From contig JBMFGW010000004.1 of NCBI GenBank assembly GCA_049977145.1, positions 5,051 through 69,050 of the forward strand: 64,000 nt of DNA. Direction: 5' to 3'. Within the stretch, counting starts at the first letter, position 1, and the number at the start of each line of letters is the position of its first letter. Source of the stretch: JAMDCX01 sp049977145 (GTDB taxonomy: Bacteria > Planctomycetota > Phycisphaerae > WQYP01). Below the pieces are notes generated by a model. It made no database searches. It had not been told where the DNA came from and saw nothing but the letters and a program-made list of their open reading frames with translations. Of the stretch, positions 43,980-52,487 are shown piece after piece. Made by a program: the position numbers and the translations under genes.

Positions 43980-45106
43980 TCCGCCGCTCCACCCAGGGTC
44001 ATTATTTGCGCCACCAACCACTTCCAGGATTCAGGAAGATTAAGGTTCAAGGCCTTGTTACTTTCTTCCACGTCCGTTGTAAGATCGACCTGAAACCAAT
44101 CGGCATTGTGGGTTTTAATGTCGATTTCCAAGGATGCCGCGATTTGGCCTAGCTTCCATTCCGCCTGAATGCCACCCTCTACCGTGGGATATAAACGTGG
44201 TAAAATCGCCTCCTCAGAATAATATTTATTAAACGCACCTCTTAACCAAATGAGCCCATCGGAAGCGGGCGCTTTGCCTTCGCCTTCGAGCCATCCATCT
44301 TTCAGGTTGGCTATCTCTTCCAATCTCATTTCCACGTCAAGTGGATCGAGTTCATTAATATGTTCGATTGACTCAAAGCTCTCCAACCTCTTGCTGCGGT
44401 TAAACTTTCCAACGCCCTGCAGGAGCACGCGATACCCCTGCCTATATTTTGCGAACGCTTTCAAGACGGGATCGAGGTGCTGGGGGGCCAATGGGGCGAA
44501 GATTTTGTGACCATCCGCCTCCTGTAGTTGGAAGGTCATCTTGGCTTGGTCAGCCTCGCAGATCGCAGCACGAAGCGTTACATCTTCGGTATAGTCCTTT
44601 ACAGTGTCGGAGGCTAAAAGTAAGGCTCGTCTGACGGTTAATGTTAAACGAGTAACTGCTCCACCATCAGGGGACGTGAACTCGATGGCTTCATCTCCTC
44701 GGAGGCTGCGACCGATCCTGTCGAACCAGCCCAGTTTTTCTTTTGGGACATGGTTAAAGATTTCCTTGGGATTTGCTGCTGCTTTTATTGCGGCGAGAAC
44801 TGAATCTCTTCCCTTCTCAAGCCAAGTTACAATGTCTGACGGGAACAACATGTCGGTGGAAACCGAAAGCGCAATTACAGGGATTGCGCTTCCCGCCTCA
44901 ACTGCGGTAAGCTTCAGCGAAATACCCTCGGTGAAATGACGCGGTGATCGCTCGCGGTTTGGGTTGGCTTTCAAAAATTCATGTTTGGCCATTTCCAAGA
45001 TCATGGCTTCTAGCGCGGCTAAGTCACCTAGGACTTCCAATGGGATAGAATGTTCTTCAAACCTTGGCCCAACGAAACGGGGACGTAAAAATTCAGTTTC
45101 GTCCAT
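43976..45106 (-). CDS. Unrecognised protein, first gene of a coupled two-gene module
   Basis: A 376-aa soluble protein of unknown function. The N-terminal part (EHSIPLEVLGDLAALEAMILEMAKHEFLK... RSPRHFTEGISLKLTAVEAGSAIPVIALSV) is followed by a middle beta-rich segment and a C-terminal region with LKDGWLEGEGKAPASDGLIWL and PRLYPTVEGGIQAEWKLG. The last motif (DGW-x-GEG ... PT-x-GG-x-x-EW) resembles a pattern I know from stand-alone small island proteins without known function. ATG 45106 has GAGG eight bases upstream; a longer frame to 45130 exists. The downstream partner overlaps by four bases. The pair lies between long direct repeats in a defence-rich island, so a defence or toxin-antitoxin role is a fair hypothesis only. 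Confidence 0.8.
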   Translation of the reverse strand: MDETEFLRPRFVGPRFEEHSIPLEVLGDLAALEAMILEMAKHEFLKANPNRERSPRHFTEGISLKLTAVEAGSAIPVIALSVSTDMLFPSDIVTWLEKGRDSVLAAIKAAANPKEIFNHVPKEKLGWFDRIGRSLRGDEAIEFTSPDGGAVTRLTLTVRRALLLASDTVKDYTEDVTLRAAICEADQAKMTFQLQEADGHKIFAPLAPQHLDPVLKAFAKYRQGYRVLLQGVGKFNRSKRLESFESIEHINELDPLDVEMRLEEIANLKDGWLEGEGKAPASDGLIWLRGAFNKYYSEEAILPRLYPTVEGGIQAEWKLGQIAASLEIDIKTHNADWFQVDLTTDVEESNKALNLNLPESWKWLVAQIMTLGGAAE

Positions 45107-45510
45107 CAACCTTACCTCGTAAGCCTGCACAAATCATCACAATCGTGGATACCGCACCTCGAAATTTAGGTTGTTCCCACTGGATACATATGCGATCCCC
45201 AGTTCGCTGTGATCGAAGCACAATAATGCTGATATTTTACCCGCAGAACACTAAATGGCAACGTCCAGGCACTTCGCGCAGCCATGATTAGTCCCTCTTG
45301 CCGGATACCATCAACTTTCGCATCGCCGCATGGAATAGGTAAAATTCAGCGGGCGCACCACATGCACCGCCGTGGCGGAACTCGGTATCGCGACAACGCC
45401 CCCCAAACAACTGCACCAGAATGACAGAATTTTGATAACCGTCAAGACCTGCGCGGAATCCGGTGCGTCAGTGAAACAATCTGTGTCTTATTAACTGAAT
45501 GGAGTTCACC
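45107..45510. other. Gene-free stretch upstream of the two-gene module
   Basis: 404 bp between the divergent starts of the two-gene module (minus) and a small plus-strand gene. It should hold the module's promoter. I see no convincing paired boxes, tRNA or large inverted repeat; a short palindromic patch CCGCC-GTGGCGG lies near 45370. Confidence 0.3.
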
Positions 45511-45735
45511 ATGGAAATATCCGTTAAGGGGGAGTGGCGACTCAAATCGCACACGGATGGCGAAGAGTATTCCGGGAAGACTGGAGCGGGCGTCAGCCTC
45601 AGCAAGGTTACCATTGATTCTGAATATACGTTCGTCTGCGAAGAAACAACCGAATTCGCGCTCGCCAGCGGGAAAGAGACCCAAAAGCTTACGCTCATGA
45701 GCCTAAGGGAAAATCGCCGATCGGTCATGGAATGA
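45511..45735 (+). CDS. Small hypothetical protein, 74 aa
   Basis: Unrecognised. The sequence (MEISVKGEWRLKSHTDGEEYSGKTGAG...) is acidic and beta-prone, without signal or membrane segment. ATG 45511 has GGAG six bases upstream, which is the main support; an ATG four codons earlier lacks spacing. It is divergent from the two-gene module and lies inside the repeat-bordered region. Confidence 0.5.
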   Translation: MEISVKGEWRLKSHTDGEEYSGKTGAGVSLSKVTIDSEYTFVCEETTEFALASGKETQKLTLMSLRENRRSVME

Positions 45736-45788
45736 GAAAATGGATTGCCAGTTGGATGTTTGCTGTTAATCCGGTCGGTCAATTGTGG

Positions 45789-45855
45789 AAACGGTGGATG
45801 TCACATTTTCTATATCCCAAGAAATGCGTGTACTTAGATAAACGATGGATGTCAC
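45789..45855 (+). repeat. Two tandem copies of a 16-bp motif related to the long-repeat tail
   Basis: AAACGGTGGATGTCAC (45789-45804) and AAACGATGGATGTCAC (45840-45855) differ at one base and lie 51 bp apart. The tail of long repeat A carries AAACGATGGATGTC at 43498-43511, and the tail of copy B ends CGATGGATGT. The motif may mark element ends. Confidence 0.6.
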
Positions 45856-45973
45856 CAATGCAACTCCCTTAACAATACAGCGCGACTTTGGCCGGGATCG
45901 CGATTGGCCGAAAAGACCCCACTGCCCCTCGCTTTTGCGATGCTGCAGTATATTCGTAATCAGATTTGTGGCG

Positions 45974-46210
45974 TTATTGTCGAGAGAAAAGCAATTCGTC
46001 CGCCGGAACCTCGAATGTAGCGGGACTTTCATCCGCGTTACCAACAGGCCGCACGCGCACAAGCCGTCGGCCCAAAGAGCCTATGGCACCTCTATCTTCA
46101 ACAACGACGACCGAAAGATCGCTGCGACCAAAGCGGATTTTAGCCCGGCGACCAACGGACGGCACCAAGCGGATTGACCGCCTCGGTTTATGAATTGGTA
46201 ATTTCGCCAT
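45974..46210 (-). CDS. Small conserved-looking protein, 78 aa
   Basis: No named family. The core SDLSVVVVEDRGAIGSLGRRLVRVRPVGNADESPATFEVPADELL reads as a compact beta-barrel; the pattern V-EDRG-x-G-GRRL-RVR ... FEVP-x-EL is one I associate with short proteins found in islands near defence genes, function unknown. The N-terminus (MAKLPIHKPRRSIRLVPSVGRRAKIRF) is very basic and could contact nucleic acid. ATG 46210 has AAGGG seven bases upstream. Confidence 0.65.
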   Translation of the reverse strand: MAKLPIHKPRRSIRLVPSVGRRAKIRFGRSDLSVVVVEDRGAIGSLGRRLVRVRPVGNADESPATFEVPADELLFSRQ

Positions 46211-46338
46211 AAAGCATCCCTTCATATCAGAGCGTTAGACATTATAGCATTCGCTACCACCATCGACGGCAGATTGTCGCGCATGGCAAGCCAAGGACAA
46301 CTCGCTTGCCCCAGCCATAGCCGCTCCCTGTTTAGGCA

Positions 46339-46890
46339 GGAAGCCGAAATCCCCCGACACATCGGGACAGGCCCTTTGCCGCAGGAGCCGGCTGGCCGGG
46401 GCTTCACCTCATTCCCGATCAACTGCTCGGCGGCGACAGCCGCCGCACCGGACCGTCCCATTGATCATTGTTCATTGAGCGCCGCGCCACCGTCCCTCAT
46501 AAAGCCGCGACCGATGGTCGCGCCCCGTTTAGCGTCGTCGGCTGCCGACGGGCTCTCCCCTTCCCAAAATCCCCCAGCCCCGCCGCTGCGGACGATCTGG
46601 GGGCGCGGGTGTCCCCACCCGCCGTAGTCCCAGCTCCAATGAGGCCGCAACCCCGATCCGCCGAACTGGCCACCGGCGAACCCTATTCTGCCAATATCGC
46701 TTGGCATGTATCTTAATATCTACGCGCACGGACTAAACTATTACCGCCACACCGAACCACAATATATCCTTTTAGCCGCGTGGCCTTGGCCCGCGCGTTC
46801 GCAGCGGAAATCCTACGCCCATGCCAAAAAATATAGTCGCACCAAGGGCAACGCGTTATGCCTTGCTCGCAGCTAATGGACGATGGATGT
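46339..46890 (+). repeat. Long direct repeat, copy B (~552 bp)
   Basis: Direct copy of 42958-43510, running from GGAAGCCGAAATC to CGATGGATGT, with the 33-bp hairpin element at 46499-46531. It sits 22 bp from the stop codon of the AIPR gene (46912), much as copy A sits 83 bp from the stop of the two-gene module. Flanks differ completely from those of copy A. A minus-strand frame (46465-46707) is open but not better conserved than the DNA. Confidence 0.85.
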
Positions 46891-46911
46891 TAGACGTTCG
46901 CGTCGCCTCTT

Positions 46912-48696
46912 TTAGTCTGCCGCCCACCGATCATCGAATTCGTCCGCGTCCATCCTTAGCGAGTCCCGCAGCTTCTGGCTCAGCTCACGGCCGCCGGGCA
47001 TTGATGGAAGCATGTTAAAATATTGTCCGACTGCCTGCCGGATTCCTGCCAAACACGCCTTTGTTTTGATCCAGTTTTGTGGGCTGAATACGCGGTTGGC
47101 CAGCTGGGGCTCATTTGCGGCCGCCTCAAGTGCGCTGTTTAGGCACGTTCCGGCTGCGTCTACCACCTGACCAATAAGATTGGCCGCCTTTGCCCTCTCA
47201 TACGCAACCACAGGGTTAGGAACGCCGTCGCCTCTAGAGTTTGCCTGGCAGAAGTACAGTGAGACAGCGTACAAGTGGTTATACGGGGCATAGGATCGCA
47301 TTGCCAACAGCGACTCATTCAACCCAAGGGGATTGTCTTTCTTCCACCGCTTTTCAATCTCCTGCATCCAATGCGACAGAGCATAAGCGTTCTCGGGTGC
47401 ATACTCCCGATTACGTTTGAAAAGTTGCTCGAAGTGCTTGTCGAAGAGCTTGTTTTCGCTATACGAGATGTTTGGTCGCTGTGAATGCCAAGCCATCATC
47501 CACTTCGCCAACTCCATCAGATCGACAACCTCCGTCCCATCGCGATCTGCAGGTGGCTTCTCGCCCCTTTTGGTAATGAAGTATCCCATTGGATATTTCT
47601 GCTCGTACGACTTCTTCGTGGCGAGAACACGCCGGTCGTTGCTGCGCAAATCCCTTGGCTTGACACCGCTCTGGGAGTTGGTGGAGATGCTGATCCTGTC
47701 GCCGCGGTTCCGCTCCGGAATCTCATAAAAGCGGAACATCGCATAAGCACTGTCGAGTTCCTTGACTCGCTCGCTGCATGAAAGGATGGTGTTCAGCGAC
47801 TGACAACCGTTGACGATGCTGAGGCCCTTTATCGTCAGCATGCCGTCGTTAATATCGAACTTACTGCAGATTGCGGTGACACCGTTGTGGAGGAAGAAGA
47901 AGTCATCTGCCCGATCACTATAAATTGTGTCCTTGATGCCCTTATTCACACGATTGTTCAAGCCCAACGACTGGCGGACATTCTTTTGAAAGAGCGTCCC
48001 ATCCTTGATGCCCGGAATGGCGATACAGTCTTTCAACGGGATCGCGGCGACGATACATTTCGTTCCGCCGATTTCCATTGCCATATACTTGTCAGATTCC
48101 AGCGTGACCTTATGGCTGATGAGCGGGTTCTCGCGATCCAGCGAAATATCGTAACGACGCTTCAGTTCCTCCGGGTCAACAACATGTATCTCCGCCGGAA
48201 AATCCTCTGCTTCAGCGATATTTTCCTGAAACTGCGCAAGATCCTCCTTGGCGCCAGTGGTCAAGAACCCGGTGGCGATGAGCTCGAAGGAAACGTTATA
48301 TTCATCTTCAATCGCAGTGGCAACTTCGGCGAGCCGGCGCTTAAGCCTTTGATTCCCAGTAGCCTGCAATTTGACAATATCTTTGAGCTTAATCCATGAT
48401 GACAGCACCTCTCGCAAAGGTGCCGCGTCTATAGTCGGTTGGCCCACAAATTTGCCCTGGATAACGTAAACCGTTGCGTTGCCATCGTCCACAACGATTG
48501 CATCAATCTGCTGGTCGTCGGGGCCATCTGTGACATCCTCTCGGGTTTCAATCATGTCGCGGCCATGAATGTTATGCACATACCAAGCGACGAAACGCTG
48601 CCCGTCATTGACGTATTTTTGTTGAAAATACTCACCTTGAATTTCTTTTTTAATCTGGTCGTAAATCGATGGCACGGGATCGGGGGACAAAGTCAT
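46912..48696 (-). CDS. AIPR-family abortive phage infection protein
   Basis: A 594-aa cytoplasmic protein. The AIPR hallmark region reads LFQKNVRQSLGLNNRVNKGIKDTIYSDRADDFFFLHNGVTAIC with IVNGCQSLNTIL downstream. The N-terminal ~120 residues contain GPDDQQIDAIVVDDGNATVYVIQGKF, which has the D-x(n)-(E/Q)-x-K layout of a PD-(D/E)xK nuclease, with Gln in the middle position as in several restriction-type nucleases. AIPR proteins include the plasmid-encoded AbiR phage resistance factor. ATG 48696 has AAAGG seven bases upstream. It lies 210 bp downstream of a trypsin-like protease gene, at the end of the restriction cluster. Confidence 0.88.
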   Translation of the reverse strand: MTLSPDPVPSIYDQIKKEIQGEYFQQKYVNDGQRFVAWYVHNIHGRDMIETREDVTDGPDDQQIDAIVVDDGNATVYVIQGKFVGQPTIDAAPLREVLSSWIKLKDIVKLQATGNQRLKRRLAEVATAIEDEYNVSFELIATGFLTTGAKEDLAQFQENIAEAEDFPAEIHVVDPEELKRRYDISLDRENPLISHKVTLESDKYMAMEIGGTKCIVAAIPLKDCIAIPGIKDGTLFQKNVRQSLGLNNRVNKGIKDTIYSDRADDFFFLHNGVTAICSKFDINDGMLTIKGLSIVNGCQSLNTILSCSERVKELDSAYAMFRFYEIPERNRGDRISISTNSQSGVKPRDLRSNDRRVLATKKSYEQKYPMGYFITKRGEKPPADRDGTEVVDLMELAKWMMAWHSQRPNISYSENKLFDKHFEQLFKRNREYAPENAYALSHWMQEIEKRWKKDNPLGLNESLLAMRSYAPYNHLYAVSLYFCQANSRGDGVPNPVVAYERAKAANLIGQVVDAAGTCLNSALEAAANEPQLANRVFSPQNWIKTKACLAGIRQAVGQYFNMLPSMPGGRELSQKLRDSLRMDADEFDDRWAAD

Positions 48697-48906
48697 CTGT
48701 AGGCCTTTCGTTGAGAACGACGACAGGGCAATATTCTACAACATCCCGCCAGCGCCCGATAGGGGATCGATTCCCGGCGAAGAAAGCGGGGCGAAGATCT
48801 TACGGCGCGATGCCGCAGCGGGGGCACGAACTGAGTGCGGTTTGCGTCTATTCAATGGATGTCATTATTTCGTGCCGCTACGGGCTGCATGGCGCCGCCC
48901 CATGGG

Positions 48907-49674
48907 CTACCATGGCATCGCATGATGGTCCAGCGCGCCGTCGGCACGCAAGAACGCTGCGTGAGCGACGAAGATAGTCGCATGGATTCCTTCGCCACTC
49001 TCGTACATGAAGCCCACCAGTTGCGGGATATTCCGGGCCTCGTCCACGACGTACACGGCGCTGCCACTCATACCGCCCAGCGAGGTCAGCTCATCGAGAT
49101 CAGGATTGCACTTAACGGCAACCCGCACCATATCCCCATCCGCGAGAACGATATGCCGGGCCGAAACAGAGGTCACGAAATCGCAGACCGGAGTCGCCCG
49201 CGCGTCCAGTCCACCGGCGCTGGACGCGCGGTGCGCTCCCGGGAATCCTAACAAGACCGCAACCTGACCCTCCATGGCGCGGATCGGGGGCCAAACCTCG
49301 GCCCTGAAATAGGATTTCCCACTACCCGTGATGCGTTCCGGATCCGGCAGCCTAAGCACCGCTAAATCCAGTCGCGTTCCACCGTTTTCAACAAGATGGG
49401 CGTCCGATACGATCACTGGCGGGACGCCGTTCCCGGCCCCGACGGCCAGAACGGCGTGCGGATTGGCTTCCCTTAATTCATTGAAGCGGTCGATCACATG
49501 GCCGCATGTGACCAGAAGTTTCGCGGTGCCGGTGTCGATGAAGGAGGCGGTGCCATTGCAGATCACGTCGCTCGGCGGTGCTCCGCTGCTCGGCAAGAGC
49601 AGCAGCATGCCGACGTGCGGCAACAGCCGAGGGGTGATTTTTTCCAGTCGATCCTTAAGTTCCTTTTCATCCAT
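48907..49674 (-). CDS. Trypsin-like serine protease, cytoplasmic
   Basis: A 255-aa protein without a signal peptide. The trypsin-like triad is visible: His in LLVTCGHVID (residue ~58), Asp in TRLDLAVLRL (~103), and Ser in SLGGMSGSAVYVV (~210). Trypsin-like domains occur as effectors in several bacterial defence and conflict systems, where they are switched on by partner sensors. ATG 49674 has GGAG eight bases upstream; an in-frame start at 49707 lacks one. It lies between hsdS (87 bp upstream) and the AIPR gene, all on the same strand. Confidence 0.8.
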   Translation of the reverse strand: MDEKELKDRLEKITPRLLPHVGMLLLLPSSGAPPSDVICNGTASFIDTGTAKLLVTCGHVIDRFNELREANPHAVLAVGAGNGVPPVIVSDAHLVENGGTRLDLAVLRLPDPERITGSGKSYFRAEVWPPIRAMEGQVAVLLGFPGAHRASSAGGLDARATPVCDFVTSVSARHIVLADGDMVRVAVKCNPDLDELTSLGGMSGSAVYVVDEARNIPQLVGFMYESGEGIHATIFVAHAAFLRADGALDHHAMPW

Positions 49675-49761
49675 CTGAAATGCTCCAGCACCACCGAACC
49701 TCGACAAAACCAGTCGTATCTTTCAACCCCTCCGCCCGCCCTAAATTTGAGATCCCGTTCA

Positions 49762-50964
49762 TCACAACTCCCCATTAAACGCCCGGTGCAACATGGACTG
49801 AAACAGGGCATCAAGCCGGGCGCGGCTGGTGGTTTGAGCGGATTCGATCTGGCGGATTTCGGTCACCCGTTGGGCAAATTTCTTTTGTAATGGCAGTGGC
49901 GGGAAGGGAATCGCCAACTCGCTCAAGAATTTTAGGTTTATATTTTTTTGGGCCATTTGTGGTGCAGCTTCCTCGAGATGATTTTCCATGGTAACGAGAC
50001 AAGCACGAACGTAATCGGCAGCAACGCCATCGCTCGGGATAAACCCGACCATACTGTCTGGAAAGCAGGCCGGAAATGTCAGGATGGCTGTTTTGCCAAT
50101 GTTCGCGGCAATGGTGACAACGAGCGTTCCAGCAGGCCACATTCGGCTTTGGGCGAAACCCTTTTCCGAATAGGTCTGGGTATAGGTGGTGATCTCGCCG
50201 TTGGCACTGGCAACATCGCCCGTCTGGATAAATGGATATTTGCCCCCATAGAGGCTGGGATCTCCTCGCGGGCGATTTCTGGAGCGTCCGCGATCAAGCT
50301 TACCTATTTCAGGGAGCATTTTGACTTTCCAACCTTCGGGATTTGTGACAGGATCACCAAACATCTCCTGAAAAAGCGCGGGGATGAGGTCGGCGGTGCG
50401 GCGGTCGGCTTGGGCGCGGAGTTTTCGCAACCCGTCGGCCTCGTCCAGCAGCTTCACGATCCGCTCCTGCTCCGCCAGCGGCGGGAGGGTAATGGTGGTC
50501 GCTCTCAGGTGAGATGGGCCGAAGTTTTGTTGAGCGGATCCGGTTACGAGCCGGGTGATCTGCCCACGAAATTCGACCGAATCGAGCCAGTGCCGCAGCC
50601 AGCCCAGGCTTGAGACCCCCTCTTTCGGTTTGAACCGGATCGTGCTGGTGTTGAGGCAGAGAGGTAGGTGTTGCGTCTCGACAAACGCGCCGCGAGTCCG
50701 CAATAAACCATCCTTGTCAAACGAGATTCCCGAACTGGCTATTACCATGTCGCCCGCATCTATGAGAAAGTGAGAATACTTTTCCTGAACTTCCTCATGG
50801 GCAAGGTAGCGTTCCGTGCTCGACAAGTCGAGATTCCCCTCACTCGTAATATTTGCAACGTTGAGGAGCTTGACGCCTGATCCGCGGAACTGCCATTTAC
50901 GAACACCCGGTCCCTCTTGAAACCAATAGGCATCCCCTAGCGGTTTTGTTGGCCAGCGCTTCAT
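49762..50964 (-). CDS. hsdS: Type I restriction system specificity subunit HsdS
   Basis: A 400-aa DNA-recognition subunit. Two target-recognition domains (residues ~1-165 and ~205-350) are each followed by a conserved helical spacer (PPLAEQERIVKLLDEADGLRKLRAQ; PPLPLQKKFAQRVTEIRQI) that fixes the distance between half-sites and binds HsdM. Its start overlaps the hsdM stop as ATGA at 50961-50964. The two domains differ, so a bipartite asymmetric target is expected; its sequence cannot be read from the protein. Confidence 0.92.
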   Translation of the reverse strand: MKRWPTKPLGDAYWFQEGPGVRKWQFRGSGVKLLNVANITSEGNLDLSSTERYLAHEEVQEKYSHFLIDAGDMVIASSGISFDKDGLLRTRGAFVETQHLPLCLNTSTIRFKPKEGVSSLGWLRHWLDSVEFRGQITRLVTGSAQQNFGPSHLRATTITLPPLAEQERIVKLLDEADGLRKLRAQADRRTADLIPALFQEMFGDPVTNPEGWKVKMLPEIGKLDRGRSRNRPRGDPSLYGGKYPFIQTGDVASANGEITTYTQTYSEKGFAQSRMWPAGTLVVTIAANIGKTAILTFPACFPDSMVGFIPSDGVAADYVRACLVTMENHLEEAAPQMAQKNINLKFLSELAIPFPPLPLQKKFAQRVTEIRQIESAQTTSRARLDALFQSMLHRAFNGEL

Positions 50965-52478
50965 TCGCTCCCCCCACCTTTCGCCAACAACGCTTCGCCG
51001 CGTCGAACAATTTCACCCTCCAACTTAATCACCTCGCGGAGAATGTCCGAAGGCGCATCATGATTCACGGCTTCGCTGGTCACAGCCCTGTATCGGCCTG
51101 CGGCCAGGCTCCAATCGTTTTCCTTGATTTTCTCAATCGCCACGCGATAGCTTTTGGCACTTTCTTCGCGTGTTGGCCATTTGGCCAAAATATCGGGAAT
51201 ATCGTTGGCTTCAATGGGGCTGCGTTTGTCGTCCAGACTTAGGCCATCGGCCCCCAAATCGTAAAACCAGACGGATTTTGTCGGCGTACCCTTCTGAAAT
51301 ATCAACGCTGCCGTAGCCACGCCCGCATAAGGCTTGAAAACCCCGCTGGGCAAATTGATGATGGCTTGCAGATCGCACTCGGTTAATAGCGCTTCGCGTA
51401 GTTTTACCGCAGCGTTTGTTGAGCCAAATAACACGCCATTGGGCACAATAACACCTGCCCGCCCGCCCGGTGCCAGATGATCCACAAACCATTTTAGAAA
51501 TAGCAGTTCGGTGGCCCGGGTGTTTAACTTATAATTCAGATCCGCGAGAATGCTTTCATCCTGCACCTTGCCGGAGAATGGCGGATTGGCCAAAATAACT
51601 TCAAAGCGTTCCCCCGGATACACCCCGCCAAATCCCGTTGTCAACGGGTTGAAATGCTCAACGCGCGCCCGTTCCAACTGGTGCAGATATAAATTAAGAA
51701 TCGCGATTTTGACCATATTGGCGTCGTTATCAAAGCCGGTAAAGGCCTGTGATCCCAGAAACTTCCATTGGGCCGATTTGAGCAGCGATCCATAAATGTG
51801 CCCCCGCTTCAGGTCGGCCGGTTTGGTGTTTTGCCGCAGAATGTGATTAAGCGCGGAGATAAGAAAGCCCGCCGTGCCGCACGCGGGGTCACAAATCCGC
51901 TGGCCCGGTTGCGGGTTCACCAATTCAACCATCAGGTCAATAATGTGGCGCGGGGTGCGGAATTGGCCATTAGTGCCGGACATGGAAAGCTTGGATAGCA
52001 GATATTCGTACATATCGCCTTTAAGATCGTGGCCATCATGCGCGGCAAGGTCCATTTCCTCAATGCCCTGAATGATGGCGCGCAGCGTGGGGCGGTCATA
52101 AATTTTCAGTGTGGCGCGGCCAAACAGGAGCTTGCCGGTGTCGCTTAGGTTCGGCAGCTCATGCAAACTTTCAATGGCGTCACGGGCGGCATTGAACAGT
52201 TCATCCCCAGCCAGAGTCACAAAGTTACCCCAGGCAAAGCGTGCCCATTTACCGGAGAAAATGCGGGTATATTTTTTATCAAGCCCCGCAAGGGCCTCAT
52301 CCTTTTCAGTCAGCAGGCGTAAAAACAGCAGATAAGAAATCTGCTCAATGGAATCCATCGGGTTATTTACCCCGCCGGAATACAGGATGTCCATAAGCTG
52401 GTCCACCCGCTGGCGCAAGCCGGAGGAAAAGAAATTGGAACCATTGGTTTTTATTGGTGGATCCGTCGCCATATTCAT
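50961..52478 (-). CDS. hsdM: Type I restriction system methyltransferase HsdM
   Basis: A 505-aa N6-adenine methyltransferase. An N-terminal helical HsdM domain (FFSSGLRQRVDQLMDILYSGGVNNPMDSIEQISYLLFLRLL) precedes the catalytic domain with SAM motif DPACGTAGFL and the N6-adenine motif NPPF in VILANPPFSGK. It forms the M2S core with HsdS. It starts nine bases after hsdR with AAAGG four bases before the ATG; a second ATG (52472) is two codons in. Confidence 0.95.
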   Translation of the reverse strand: MNMATDPPIKTNGSNFFSSGLRQRVDQLMDILYSGGVNNPMDSIEQISYLLFLRLLTEKDEALAGLDKKYTRIFSGKWARFAWGNFVTLAGDELFNAARDAIESLHELPNLSDTGKLLFGRATLKIYDRPTLRAIIQGIEEMDLAAHDGHDLKGDMYEYLLSKLSMSGTNGQFRTPRHIIDLMVELVNPQPGQRICDPACGTAGFLISALNHILRQNTKPADLKRGHIYGSLLKSAQWKFLGSQAFTGFDNDANMVKIAILNLYLHQLERARVEHFNPLTTGFGGVYPGERFEVILANPPFSGKVQDESILADLNYKLNTRATELLFLKWFVDHLAPGGRAGVIVPNGVLFGSTNAAVKLREALLTECDLQAIINLPSGVFKPYAGVATAALIFQKGTPTKSVWFYDLGADGLSLDDKRSPIEANDIPDILAKWPTREESAKSYRVAIEKIKENDWSLAAGRYRAVTSEAVNHDAPSDILREVIKLEGEIVRRGEALLAKGGGSE

Positions 52479-52487
52479 TGCACCTTT

